Assembly: GCA_020160935.1 (NCBI GenBank)
Contig: JAIUPL010000023.1
Coordinates: 26,158-90,157, forward strand
Reading direction: 5' to 3'
Origin: Bacteroidota bacterium
GTDB taxonomy: Bacteria; Bacteroidota; Bacteroidia; Chitinophagales; Saprospiraceae
Length of the DNA: 64,000 bases
Shown: one piece after another, positions 25,526 to 34,651 of the stretch
How the letters are laid out: every line of letters begins with the position of its first letter
How positions within the stretch are numbered: position 1 is the first letter of the stretch
Notes under the pieces: model-generated
Seen by the model: the letters and a program-made list of their open reading frames with translations, nothing else
What the model was told of the DNA's origin: nothing
The model's database searches: none
Program-made: the position numbers and the translations under genes

Positions 25526-27496
25526 ATGAAACGCCACTTTTTTCTGTTGCTTGCCTGTGTTCATTTTGCCTTGAATGCCGATGCTCAGATGCGTTTTGCC
25601 CGCATTTTTTCCGACCATGCCGTGTTGCAACGCCAAAAACCGATACCCGTCTGGGGCTGGGCGGCGCCCAATGAATCCGTCACGGTAATGTTGAAAGGCG
25701 CCACGGAACAAACGCGTCAAGTCAAAGCCGGTTCCGATGGCAAATGGCAGGTAGAGTTTTCGATGCTGGAAGCAGGCGGGCCGTATTCGCTGACGGCGAC
25801 GAGTGCTTCGGGCCGGCAAACGCTCAGCGACCTGCTCATCGGCGACGTGTGGCTGTGCTCCGGCCAATCCAATATGGAATGGACCGTTCGGCAGGCCGAC
25901 CATTTTCAGAAAGAACAAAAAAATGCCGATTTTCCACAGATACGGCATTTCAGGGTAGCACACGAAGTAGCGCTGACACCACAGCAGGACCTGAACGAAG
26001 GCACCTGGGAAGTGAGCAATTCCCAAACCGTGGGCGGTTTCACAGCTGTAGGGTTCTTTTTTGCCCGGGAAGTGTACCAGCAAACGGGCGTGCCCATCGG
26101 CCTGCTGCATTCATCCTGGGGCGGTTCGCAGGTGGAAAGTTGGATCAGCCGCGAAGCCATGCTGGCCTCCGATGTACTCAATGGCTATGGCGCAGCGCTC
26201 CCGGCTTCCTGGGAAGATGCCGACCTGCGCCTTGAAAAAAGTATCAAAAAGAAACTGCTCGGCAATGCGGACGCCGTGGTGACCACCGCCGATGAAAAGA
26301 AGTTTTGCAGCGTCGATTACGATTTTTCCAACTGGCTTACGGCTGACCCTATGTGGCAATGGGACTGGAAAGGCGTATGGGCCTGGCGCGGCAATGGTTA
26401 TATGGCAAAAATGGTGGAAATTCCGGCAGAAATGGCGGGGCAGATCACCACGCTGGGCCTGGCCGATAACTACAACAACCTGGAAGTGTATATCAACGGT
26501 AAAATGGTGTCGTCAGGCTTGTTTAAGGGAAATACCAACCTGCTGATACCTGCCAACACCTGGAAACCCGGCGCCAATAAACTGATGATAAAACTCAACC
26601 AGCGCATCGAGCCGTCGTGGTACGGACTGGGCATGATGGGCTCTGATAAAGATTTATTCGTCCGCAGCGAAACACAAAGTATCCCCCTCGAAGGCAATGA
26701 CTGGAAACTGATGCCCTCCTTCGCCGAGCCGCACACATTTGCCCATTCAAGCAACAACGTAGGCACAACGATTTACAATGCCATGATCGCGCCGTTGCTT
26801 CCCTATGGCATCCGCGGCGCTCTGTGGTACCAGGGTGAAACCAACGCCGGGCGGGCTTACGAATACCGGCAATCTTTCCCGCTGATGATCAAAGACTGGC
26901 GCGCGCGCTGGAAAGAAGATTTCCCGTTCTATTTTGTGCAGTTGTCGTCCTATGGGCCATTTCAGAACAGCAATGAAGGCAGTGACTGGGCAGAATTGCG
27001 CGAAGCCCAAACCATGACCCTCCAATTGCCCAATACGGGTATGGCTGTTACGACCGACATCGGCAATCCGAAGGATATTCACCCGACAAACAAACAGGAC
27101 GTGGGCAAACGCCTGGCCGCCAATGCACTCAAGTTTGTGTATCAGAAAGATGTGTTGTTTTCGGGGCCCATGCTGGAATCAACGCGTTTTGAAAAAGACC
27201 GCGCCGTACTCACTTTCAAATTCACTGGCGGCGGCCTGATTGCCAAAGATAAATACGGCTACCTCAAGGGTTTTGAAATTGCCGGCGAGGATCGCATGTT
27301 TTACTACGCTGCCGCTCGTATCGATGGCAATAAAGTGGTCGTACAACACCCGAAAGGGCTGAAACCCGTTTCGGTTCGTTATGCCTGGGCCAATTCGCCC
27401 GAAGATGCCAACCTGTTTAATGCCGAAGGTTTTCCGGCATGCCCTTTCCGTACTGATGCGTGGGAAGGGGTGACGGCAAAACGACGATTCGAATAA
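25526..27496 (+). CDS. SGNH carbohydrate acetylesterase (sialate O-acetylesterase family)
   Basis: 656 residues. Signal peptide to LNADAQ. The catalytic serine lies in GDVWLCSGQSNMEW, the hallmark of the SASA (PF03629) family. A galactose-binding-like jelly roll is inserted at about 270-390 (GWLT-like to LMIKLNQRIEPSWYG). The second half has the ALWYQGETNAGRAYEYRQ block. The His/Asp of the triad are in the later DIGNPKDIHPTNKQDVGKRLA segment. In a mannan PUL it most likely removes O-acetyl groups from glucomannan; a sialate substrate is unlikely here. The sequence cannot settle the specificity. Confidence 0.9.
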   Translation: MKRHFFLLLACVHFALNADAQMRFARIFSDHAVLQRQKPIPVWGWAAPNESVTVMLKGATEQTRQVKAGSDGKWQVEFSMLEAGGPYSLTATSASGRQTLSDLLIGDVWLCSGQSNMEWTVRQADHFQKEQKNADFPQIRHFRVAHEVALTPQQDLNEGTWEVSNSQTVGGFTAVGFFFAREVYQQTGVPIGLLHSSWGGSQVESWISREAMLASDVLNGYGAALPASWEDADLRLEKSIKKKLLGNADAVVTTADEKKFCSVDYDFSNWLTADPMWQWDWKGVWAWRGNGYMAKMVEIPAEMAGQITTLGLADNYNNLEVYINGKMVSSGLFKGNTNLLIPANTWKPGANKLMIKLNQRIEPSWYGLGMMGSDKDLFVRSETQSIPLEGNDWKLMPSFAEPHTFAHSSNNVGTTIYNAMIAPLLPYGIRGALWYQGETNAGRAYEYRQSFPLMIKDWRARWKEDFPFYFVQLSSYGPFQNSNEGSDWAELREAQTMTLQLPNTGMAVTTDIGNPKDIHPTNKQDVGKRLAANALKFVYQKDVLFSGPMLESTRFEKDRAVLTFKFTGGGLIAKDKYGYLKGFEIAGEDRMFYYAAARIDGNKVVVQHPKGLKPVSVRYAWANSPEDANLFNAEGFPACPFRTDAWEGVTAKRRFE

Positions 27497-27737
27497 TAGA
27501 GCGTGAGAGATGTGAGAGCGTGAGAAATGTGAGAGAGTGAGAGATGTGAGAGTTCGTAGAGTGCACCGCTTCGCTATAAAAATTTCAAAATGTATAAACC
27601 CAGGCCAATGAAATGCAGGTGTAATCTAAATCGGCTCTCACATCTCTCACTCTCTCACATCTCTCACTCTCTCACATCTCTCACTCTCTCACATCTCTCA
27701 CATCTCTCACTCTCTCACATCTCCCCTCTCACCTCTT
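27497..27737. repeat. large gtgagag-family element with a non-palindromic conserved core
   Basis: Starts immediately after the esterase stop and ends about 9 bp before the GH130 start. The left arm is GTGAGAGAT/GTGAGAGC units to about 27551 and the right arm is a longer array of CTCTCACAT units to about 27737. The inner 88 bp (27552-27640), starting with GTTCGTAGAGTGCACCGCTTC, is not palindromic. It matches the element at 38991-39077 in inverse orientation at about 88% of positions. Confidence 0.93.
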
Positions 27738-27745
27738 TTTTTTCC

Positions 27746-28912
27746 ATGTCTTCTGATTTCCAAACAAGACTCCAACAACTCCAGGCAGCGCATGAGATAC
27801 TGCTGGACACGCCCAACCAACCACAAACCCCTGGCAACGGCATCTACACCCGCTGGGAAAATCCGGTGCTGACGCCGGCACATACACCCTTGTTCTGGCG
27901 ATATGACTACAACCCTGACACCAATCCTTTTTTGATGGAACGACTGGGGGTAAATGCCACATTCAATTCCGGCGCGCTGCTCTGGAACGGCCGTTATATA
28001 CTGGTGGTACGCGTGGAAGGCAACGACCGCAAATCGTTTTTCGCCATTGCAGAAAGTCCGAACGGTATCGATCGATTCAGGTTTTGGGATTTTCCGGTGC
28101 TCATGCCTGAAACAGCCGATCCAGACACCAATGTGTACGATATGCGCCTGACCGCCCATGAAGATGGCTGGATTTACGGACTGTTTTGCAGTGAAAGAAA
28201 AGATATGGAGCGCCCGCACGACCTCTCGGCGGCCACGGCCCAGTGCGGTATCGCGCGTACACGCGACCTCGTACAATGGGAACGCCTGCCCGATCTGATT
28301 ACCTATTCCGGACAACAGCGCAATGTGGTGCTGCACCCCGAATTTGTACAAGGCAAATACGCACTTTACACCCGCCCGCAGGATGGATTTATTGAAGTGG
28401 GCAGCGGTGGCGGTATTGGCTGGGGATTAACCGACAGTATGGAAAACGCTGAAGTGCGCGATGAAATCATTGTTGATGGAAAAGTGTATCACACCATCAA
28501 GGAAGTGAAAAATGGCCAGGGGCCTGCGCCGCTCAAAACGCCGGAAGGCTGGTTGCACCTGGCACATGGCGTGCGCAATACGGCAGCCGGGCTGCGCTAT
28601 GTATTGTATATGTTTATGACCGATCTGCACGAGCCCTGGCGAATAACACATGCTCCGGGAGGCCATTTTATCGCACCGGAAGGTGCCGAGCGCGTCGGCG
28701 ATGTGTCGAATGTGGTGTTTTCAAACGGCTGGATCCGCACCGAAAACGATCAGGTGTTTATTTATTACGGCTCTTCGGATACGCGGATGCACGTGGCCAC
28801 GACTTCCATTGCCCAATTACTGGATTATGTAAAAAATACACCGGCCGACGGGTATCGATCTGCAGCGAGCGTAGCACAGCGATTCAAACTGATCGAGCGA
28901 AATTTGACATAA
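27746..28912 (+). CDS. GH130 beta-mannosyl-glucose phosphorylase
   Basis: 388 residues, cytoplasmic. I reject the upstream start at 27590 because it would read through the repeat. The GH130 five-bladed propeller is recognised by [27 protein letters not shown] (general acid Asp132) and [13 protein letters not shown], which includes a phosphate-binding Arg/Lys/His set. It matches group 1, 4-O-beta-D-mannosyl-D-glucose phosphorylases, which release mannose 1-phosphate and glucose. With the 2-epimerase encoded next it forms the mannobiose route known from Bacteroides fragilis. The stop codon is adjacent to, and overlaps, the next palindrome's arm. Confidence 0.95.
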   Translation: MSSDFQTRLQQLQAAHEILLDTPNQPQTPGNGIYTRWENPVLTPAHTPLFWRYDYNPDTNPFLMERLGVNATFNSGALLWNGRYILVVRVEGNDRKSFFAIAESPNGIDRFRFWDFPVLMPETADPDTNVYDMRLTAHEDGWIYGLFCSERKDMERPHDLSAATAQCGIARTRDLVQWERLPDLITYSGQQRNVVLHPEFVQGKYALYTRPQDGFIEVGSGGGIGWGLTDSMENAEVRDEIIVDGKVYHTIKEVKNGQGPAPLKTPEGWLHLAHGVRNTAAGLRYVLYMFMTDLHEPWRITHAPGGHFIAPEGAERVGDVSNVVFSNGWIRTENDQVFIYYGSSDTRMHVATTSIAQLLDYVKNTPADGYRSAASVAQRFKLIERNLT

Positions 28913-29069
28913 GTACCAGGTCAATATTAGTTTAGACTATGGACATCGGCTTTTGTGCTGTAACAGCGTTTGTTTTTCGTTACAATACCCACGCATTGCG
29001 CCTCAAAACAGCCTCGTCACAGCACAAAATCCGATGTCCATAGTCTAAACTAATATTGACCTGGTACTT
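28911..29069. repeat. 51-bp-armed palindromic element without tandem units
   Basis: Arms 28911-28961 and 29019-29069 are complementary at 50 of 51 positions, around a 57-nt spacer. Unlike the other elements the arms are unique sequence (TACCAGGTCAATATTAG...), with no tandem units. The left arm begins inside the GH130 stop codon TAA (28910-28912). Very stable as RNA and placed between two genes of one PUL. Confidence 0.95.
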
Positions 29070-29142
29070 ACCGTAAAATATAGTTATTTTAGCGGCCCTT
29101 TACACAACCCGACACACACACCTGCTACTTATCAGCGTACCT

Positions 29143-30372
29143 ATGCAAACCGGTATTTCTGAAATTATCCCCTTGCAACACCTGGCTTTGGAGGCCGGGC
29201 GCGAACTGCATGATATTCTTCACTGGTGGGCAACAAAAATGCCCGATCACGACCATGGAGGTTTCTACGGCCGAATCGATGGAACAGGCCACCTGCACGC
29301 CCAGGCCGACAAAAGTGTGATTCTGAATACCCGCATTTTGTGGACATTCAGTGCTGCGGCACTTCAAACCGGACAAAAAGAACACCGCGATGTGGCCGAA
29401 CGGGCATATCACTACATCCTCGATCATTTCTGGGATGCACAATATGGTGGCGTGTACTGGATGCTCGATTACAAAGGCAATCCCTCCCAGGATAAAAAAC
29501 AGGTGTATGCACAGGCTTTTGCCTTGTATGCCTTTTCGGAATATTACCGGCTCACCCACGACGAAACAGCACTTCAAAAAGCCAGAACGCTGTTCGATCT
29601 CATGGAGCGGCACAGCCTCGACAAAATGCGTGGCGGGTACTTTGAAGCGTTCAGCCGCGACTGGCAATTGATTGCCGACCTGCGCCTGAGTGATAAAGAC
29701 GCCAACGAGGCCAAAACCATGAATACCCACCTGCACGTACTGGAAGCATACGCCAACCTGCTTCGTGCAGCACCCTCGCAACCCGTAGAAGCAGCATTAA
29801 AAGCACTGATACTGCTTTTCCTCGATCGATTTATCGACCCGCAGACCGCACACCTGCGCCTGTTTTTTGATGAATACTGGAACCTGAAATCGCAGGAAAT
29901 TTCATTCGGGCATGACATAGAAACCAGTTGGTTGCTCTGCGACGCTGCGCAGGTACTGGGCTCCAAAAGCCTGATCAAAAGAACCCGACAGGCAGCCGTA
30001 CAGGTGGCCGATGCTTGCCTGCGGGAAGGTACCGACCCACAAAATGGCGGCATGTACTACACGGCGCATCCACAGCATGGCATCGTTGATGCCCAGAAAG
30101 ACTGGTGGCCACAAGCCGAGGCCGTGCTGGGCTACCTCAATGCCTGGGAAATCAGCCAGGCGCCTCGCTTTTTGGAAGCCGCCCATCGCTCCTGGCAATT
30201 TATTCTCCAATACCTGCGCGATACCGATCAGGGCGAATGGTACTGGGCCTACAACCCCGACGGCCGCCCCGATACCATCAACGATAAAGCCGGGCCCTGG
30301 AAATGCCCTTACCACAATGGTCGGGCATGTATGCAAATAGCGCATATTTTCAAGCGTTTGTCAGAAAATTGA
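29143..30372 (+). CDS. cellobiose/mannobiose 2-epimerase (AGE family)
   Basis: 409 residues. Interconverts the reducing-end glucose and mannose of beta-1,4-linked disaccharides in the cytosol. (alpha/alpha)6 AGE fold: HDHGGFYGRIDG near the start, then RILWTFSAAA, YGGVYWMLDYKGNP, and the catalytic His region SFGHDIETSWLLCDAA. The late block DWWPQAEAVLGYLNAW and GPWKCPYHNGRACMQI is typical. The length matches cellobiose 2-epimerases. Sitting after GH130, it most likely converts mannobiose to mannosyl-glucose for that enzyme. It has its own 70-bp leader after the palindrome. Confidence 0.95.
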   Translation: MQTGISEIIPLQHLALEAGRELHDILHWWATKMPDHDHGGFYGRIDGTGHLHAQADKSVILNTRILWTFSAAALQTGQKEHRDVAERAYHYILDHFWDAQYGGVYWMLDYKGNPSQDKKQVYAQAFALYAFSEYYRLTHDETALQKARTLFDLMERHSLDKMRGGYFEAFSRDWQLIADLRLSDKDANEAKTMNTHLHVLEAYANLLRAAPSQPVEAALKALILLFLDRFIDPQTAHLRLFFDEYWNLKSQEISFGHDIETSWLLCDAAQVLGSKSLIKRTRQAAVQVADACLREGTDPQNGGMYYTAHPQHGIVDAQKDWWPQAEAVLGYLNAWEISQAPRFLEAAHRSWQFILQYLRDTDQGEWYWAYNPDGRPDTINDKAGPWKCPYHNGRACMQIAHIFKRLSEN

Positions 30373-30507
30373 TGCCTTCCGGGCAAAATCTCACCGTGCG
30401 CTGATAATTATCCTTTACCACCTTGATAGTGGTCATTTCGTGCCGTCGGACATTCCCAACAATTTTGCTTCGAATTAATAATCGAACACCTGTAAAATTT
30501 TGGGACT

Positions 30508-30912
30508 ATGTTACTCAACACTCCAATCGGCAAACTCATGACGGAAGACGTTATCGTCATCGATGCCCACGACCAACTACGCGACATCGTCAGCACCTTT
30601 AACAACCACGGAATACGCCATGCACCTGTCGTTCAGAGTGGGCGGCTGGTAGGTATGCTCAGTTGGATCGACCTGAAAAAACTTCCCGTATCGGATGTAG
30701 ACGGCATCATGACCAGCAATGGAAAAATCGTGGCATCCGAACTGATGACGCGAGAGCCTGTGAGCGTTCAGACCGACGATACACTGGAAGAACTGGCAGA
30801 GATATTTACCGAAAATGAATTCCATGCGGTACCTGTACTCGAAGGTTCCCGAATCGTAGGAATTGTTTCCACCACCGATGTGATCAAATACTTTTTATAC
30901 AACGCACAGTAA
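30508..30912 (+). CDS. CBS-domain pair protein
   Basis: 134 residues made only of two CBS domains (about 5-60 and 72-132). Motifs: LMTEDVIVIDAHDQLRDIV, GIRHAPVVQSGRLVGMLS and the second copy ELMTREPVSVQTDDTLEE, FHAVPVLEGSRIVGIVS. Such stand-alone Bateman modules bind adenine nucleotides and regulate partners in trans; the partner is not visible. It is followed 90 bp later by a universal stress protein gene, so a common stress role is plausible. Confidence 0.93.
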   Translation: MLLNTPIGKLMTEDVIVIDAHDQLRDIVSTFNNHGIRHAPVVQSGRLVGMLSWIDLKKLPVSDVDGIMTSNGKIVASELMTREPVSVQTDDTLEELAEIFTENEFHAVPVLEGSRIVGIVSTTDVIKYFLYNAQ

Positions 30913-31002
30913 CAACATCACCGTTACTGCTGACGAAGGTCATTTATACAGCCCCTCATTCGCAGCACCTTTGTATCGCATAAACCAAACAGCACCCACA
31001 TC

Positions 31003-31866
31003 ATGAAAAAGATACTTGTACCGATCGATTTTTCCCCCAACTCCCTGAACGCGATGCATGTTGCGGCTTCCATCGCTCGTAAATTCAATGCTACGCTCGA
31101 ACTGCTGCACGTCAACCTCGCAGCCATTTATTCCGCCCCTCTTTCCGAGTTTGTAGCCGCCTCCAAATATGAGTCCGACGACCAGCAGTATGACGATACA
31201 GCGGTGACCGAACTGGAAAAACTCAAAATGGAATTGCTGGCTGAGACAGAATATGCAAATCTCAATGTACAACTGCGCGTGGAAGACGGTTACCTCCACA
31301 GTTGCGTGAAAAATGTGGCTCAAACGGACGGCGTCGACCTCGTTGTGATGGGCACAAAAGGCACTTCCGGCCTCAATGAATTCCTGCTGGGTTCCAACAC
31401 CGAAAAAGTGATTCGTACCGCTCCATGCCCGATATTGGCAGTGCCAGAAGGCGTTTCCTCGATTGAGCCTAAAATCGTACTGATGCCTACCACGCTGAGA
31501 GACGACCAGGCCGGTGTATTTAAATATGTGGCCGACTGGGAAAAACAGTACGATTTCCACGTCAAAGTGCTGTACCTCAACAACGTACGCAACCTGCCTA
31601 CCGATGGTTCCGCCGAATCGGCCAAAAACCGCCTGGCTGAAGCAGCCGGACTGAAAAAAACAGACGTTATTCTTACACACGAAACGTTTTATGAAGATAA
31701 TGCCATCCTGGCAACGGCCGACCAACTCAATGCCGATCTGATCGTCATGGGTACCCACCAACGTCAGGGCTTGTCTCATATCCTTTTTGGTAGCATTACC
31801 GAAGATACGGTCAACCATTCACACATTCCCGTATTGGCTATTCCCGTTGGCTGGAAAGGGAACTGA
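31003..31866 (+). CDS. universal stress protein, tandem Usp domains
   Basis: 287 residues with two Usp domains (about 1-145 and 155-287). Both have the ATP-binding signature G-x2-G-x9-G-S: VMGTKGTSGLNEFLLGSNTE and VMGTHQRQGLSHILFGSITE. The N-terminal MKKILVPIDFSPNS is the standard start. A cytosolic stress protein; the ligand and the stress it answers cannot be read. An intrinsic terminator follows at 31983. Confidence 0.95.
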   Translation: MKKILVPIDFSPNSLNAMHVAASIARKFNATLELLHVNLAAIYSAPLSEFVAASKYESDDQQYDDTAVTELEKLKMELLAETEYANLNVQLRVEDGYLHSCVKNVAQTDGVDLVVMGTKGTSGLNEFLLGSNTEKVIRTAPCPILAVPEGVSSIEPKIVLMPTTLRDDQAGVFKYVADWEKQYDFHVKVLYLNNVRNLPTDGSAESAKNRLAEAAGLKKTDVILTHETFYEDNAILATADQLNADLIVMGTHQRQGLSHILFGSITEDTVNHSHIPVLAIPVGWKGN

Positions 31867-31982
31867 TTCCGTACCTTTTGGTATGACTGTGGGTAGCCGC
31901 CTTTCCTGTATGCGCAGACTGGCCCCATAGTTCGGTTTATCTCCCGCCCCCCTTTTCTTCCTGTTAGAATAATCCAGATCAG

Positions 31983-32020
31983 AGCAGGAGCCATGCAGTT
32001 GGCTCCTGCTTTTTTATTTT
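31983..32020 (+). terminator. intrinsic terminator after the usp gene
   Basis: An 11-bp stem AGCAGGAGCCA / TGGCTCCTGCT (31983-31993, 32000-32010) with a 6-nt loop is followed by a T run. It ends the usp transcript. The 31867-31982 stretch before it has no gene. Confidence 0.9.
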
Positions 32021-32109
32021 TGTATTATACTTTTTACTTTGATCCTATTTAGGTGCACGTTTTGAAAGGCCGATACTTTTGCGCCATTCTTTCAAAACCA
32101 CATCTTGAT

Positions 32110-33126
32110 ATGAAATACAAACTTTTAGGCAACACCGGCCTGTATGTGTCTGAACTTTGCCTGGGCACCATGACATTTGGCGGAAAAGGATTCTGGACCA
32201 GTATCGGCACCCTCGACCAGCAATCCGTCGACCAACTCGTTCGCCGCTCCATCGATGGCGGCATCAACTTCATCGACACAGCCAACGTTTATTCGGAAGG
32301 ACTTTCTGAAGAAATGACTGGAAAAGCCATTCGCAACCTCGGTCTGCATCGCGACGACCTGGTAATTGCCACCAAAGTGCGCGGCCGCATGAACGAAGGC
32401 CCCAATGGCTCCGGCCTTAGCCGAAAACACATCCTCCAGGAAGTAGATGCCAGCCTGAAACGCCTGCAAACCGACTACATCGACCTGTACCAGATTCACG
32501 GCTTCGACGCCCTGACACCTATGGAAGAAATTGTCGATACCCTCGATACCCTGGTGAAAAGCGGCAAAGTGCGCTACCTCGGCTGCAGCAACCTGGCAGC
32601 CTGGCATATTATGAAAGCCGTGGGATATGCTTCGCACCACCGGCTCGCCAAATTCCAGTCGCTGCAGGCCTACTACACCATTGCCGGGCGCGACCTGGAA
32701 CGCGAGATCGTACCCTTGCTGAACGACCAAAAAATGGGCCTGCTGGTATGGAGCCCGCTGGCCGGAGGGCTTCTGAGCGGAAAGTACAACCGAAATGGAG
32801 AGGGTGCGGAAGGCGCACGTCGGGCCAATTTTGATTTCCCGCCAGTCAACAAAGACCGTGCGTTCGACATCCTCGACGTGCTGGAACCAATGGCAAAGGA
32901 AAAAGGTGCTTCTGTAGCGCAACTGGCGCTGGCCTGGCTGTTGCATCAGCCCGTTGTGACCAGTGTTATTATCGGCGCCAACAAACCCGAACAACTCGAT
33001 GACAACCTGAAGTCTGTATCGGTTTCGTTTACCGCCGAAGAATTACAACAACTCGACGAGTTGAGCAAATTGCCACGCGAATACCCCGGCTGGATGATAG
33101 AGCGGCAGGGCGCGGATCGAAAATGA
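32110..33126 (+). CDS. aldo/keto reductase
   Basis: 338 residues, NADPH-dependent (alpha/beta)8 oxidoreductase. I choose the ATG at 32110 (MKYKLLGNTGLYVSELCLGTM), the standard start; the in-frame codon at 32053 has no family support. The catalytic tetrad is visible as DTANVYSEG (Asp, Tyr), ATKVRGR (Lys) and YQIHGFD (His). The C-terminal VTSVIIGANKPEQLDDN holds the cofactor pocket. Substrate unknown. The stop TGA is directly followed, with no spacing, by the left arm of a palindromic element. Confidence 0.94.
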   Translation: MKYKLLGNTGLYVSELCLGTMTFGGKGFWTSIGTLDQQSVDQLVRRSIDGGINFIDTANVYSEGLSEEMTGKAIRNLGLHRDDLVIATKVRGRMNEGPNGSGLSRKHILQEVDASLKRLQTDYIDLYQIHGFDALTPMEEIVDTLDTLVKSGKVRYLGCSNLAAWHIMKAVGYASHHRLAKFQSLQAYYTIAGRDLEREIVPLLNDQKMGLLVWSPLAGGLLSGKYNRNGEGAEGARRANFDFPPVNKDRAFDILDVLEPMAKEKGASVAQLALAWLLHQPVVTSVIIGANKPEQLDDNLKSVSVSFTAEELQQLDELSKLPREYPGWMIERQGADRK

Positions 33127-33243
33127 GAAACACGGATTACACGGATAAAAACAGATTTACACAGATTTGATTACAACGTAATGGTACTTAACGTACAAAT
33201 CAAATCCGTGTAAATCTGTTTTTATCTGTGTAATCCGTGTTTC
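33127..33243. repeat. palindromic intergenic element, acggattac family
   Basis: Arms at 33127-33172 and 33197-33243 read AAACACGGATTACACGG, then AACAGATTTACAC; they are complementary with two transition mismatches. The 24-nt spacer holds a smaller inverted repeat (GTAATGGTACTTAACGTAC). The left arm starts at the first base after the aldo/keto reductase stop codon. The same arm type recurs at 39726-39843. Confidence 0.95.
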
Positions 33244-33263
33244 CAAATCCGTGTTGCACGTTG

Positions 33264-34433
33264 TCACTTGTTCGGAAATACGTACCTGCGCACATCCTCT
33301 TCCGTCACCACCTGATCGCACAAGATGAACAGGCGTTCGATCACATTGGCGAGTTCGCGGATATTGCCCGTCCAGTTGTACTCCTGCAAGGCCTTGATGG
33401 CATCTGACGTAAAGGACTTGGGGGCATGGCCGTAATCGTCGGCAATGCGGCGATTGAAATGTTCGAGCAAGAGCGGAATATCGTCGCGGCGGTCATTGAG
33501 CGCCGGTACTTTCACGACGATGACTGCCAGGCGGTGGTACAAGTCTTCCCGGAAACGGCCTGCTGCAATTTCTTCGCGCAGTTCTTTGTTGGTAGCGGCG
33601 AGCACCCGCACATCCACCTTAATTTCTTTGCTGTCGCCCACACGGGTGATGCGGCTTTCCTGCAAGGCGCGCAGCACTTTGGCTTGCGCGTCGAGACTCA
33701 TATCGCCGATTTCATCGAGGAAAAGGGTGCCGCCATTGGCTTGTTCGAATTTGCCGGGGCGATCGGCAATAGCGCCGGTGAATGAGCCTTTTTTATGGCC
33801 AAACAATTCACTTTCAATTAATTCTGCCGGAATAGCCGCGCAGTTTACTTCCACAATAGGCCCGTCGGCGCGGTTGCTTTTTTCATGAATCCAGCGTGCT
33901 ACCAGTTCCTTGCCGGTGCCGTTCTGGCCGGTAATAAGGACGCGGCTTTCCGTAGGCGCTACTTTTTCCAGTACACGTTTGATTTCCAGAATCGGAGCGC
34001 TTTCACCGATCATGTTGACGCCTTTGCTCGCTTTCACCTGCTTCCGCAGCACCTGCGTGGTGTTCACCAGTTCGCTGCGTTCCAGGGCATTGCGTACCGT
34101 GATGAGCATACGGTTCAGATCCGGCGGTTTGGAAATGAAATCGAAGGCGCCTTTTTTGACGGCTTCCACGGCAGTGTCGATGGTTCCGTGACCGCTGACC
34201 ATGATGACCGGCGTTTCGGGTGAAAGGATTTGCAGGCGTTCGAGGGCTTCGATACCATCCATTTTGGGCATTTTGATATCCGTAATGATGACGTCGAATT
34301 TCTCTTTTTGCACCTTCGCCACACATTCCAGTCCGTCGGAGGCTTCGTCTACATCGTAACCTTCAAATTCAAGGATGTCGCGCAGGGTGCGGCGGATAGG
34401 CATTTCGTCGTCAACTATCAGGATTCTGGCCAT
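33264..34433 (-). CDS. sigma-54-dependent response regulator lacking a DNA-binding domain
   Basis: 389 residues. Receiver domain about 1-120, with phospho-acceptor Asp in ITDIKMPKMDG and Lys in ISKPPDL. Sigma-54 AAA+ domain about 140-375: Walker A GQNGTGKE, the sigma-54 contact loop GSFTGA (the family consensus is GAFTGA), Walker B GGTLFLDEIGD, and the R-finger block FREDLYHRL. The protein ends at the C-terminal small AAA subdomain (VRRYVFPNK). The Fis-type helix-turn-helix found in NtrC-like proteins is missing, so it either acts without sequence-specific DNA binding or is a truncation. No histidine kinase gene is nearby. Confidence 0.94.
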   Translation of the reverse strand: MARILIVDDEMPIRRTLRDILEFEGYDVDEASDGLECVAKVQKEKFDVIITDIKMPKMDGIEALERLQILSPETPVIMVSGHGTIDTAVEAVKKGAFDFISKPPDLNRMLITVRNALERSELVNTTQVLRKQVKASKGVNMIGESAPILEIKRVLEKVAPTESRVLITGQNGTGKELVARWIHEKSNRADGPIVEVNCAAIPAELIESELFGHKKGSFTGAIADRPGKFEQANGGTLFLDEIGDMSLDAQAKVLRALQESRITRVGDSKEIKVDVRVLAATNKELREEIAAGRFREDLYHRLAVIVVKVPALNDRRDDIPLLLEHFNRRIADDYGHAPKSFTSDAIKALQEYNWTGNIRELANVIERLFILCDQVVTEEDVRRYVFPNK

Positions 34434-34559
34434 TGTCTGGTATAGATTATTGGTAAGTGGTTATCAGTGGCGGAGATATAAAAAAGCGGCCACAAAGAAA
34501 GCGGCTTTCCGTTATTTAGAAGGCAGATATACAAATGATTTTTTATAAAAATCTGTGAC

Positions 34560-34587
34560 TTTGGTCCTAAACTGCGTTTTATCTTTG
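34560..34587 (+). promoter_or_regulatory. possible promoter of the coiled-coil protein gene
   Basis: TATCTTTG at 34580-34587 matches the Bacteroidota -7 consensus TAnnTTTG. A TTTG at 34560-34563 is 16 nt upstream, shorter than the usual 19-21, so this is a weak call. Confidence 0.35.
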
Positions 34588-34651
34588 TTTGGATGTGTGT
34601 CGCCTGCCTGGCTGGCACGTATTTTCCTAATTCGCTCAAAATCTAAAACTT

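Noticed and set aside
25526..27496. Sialic acid metabolism role for the esterase
   Set aside because: No sialidase, lyase or transporter is nearby; all neighbours act on mannans, so a glycan acetylesterase is more likely.
27590..27745. N-terminal extension of the GH130 protein
   Set aside because: The added 52 residues are a translation of the CTCTCACAT repeat ([13 protein letters not shown] text), not of a protein domain.
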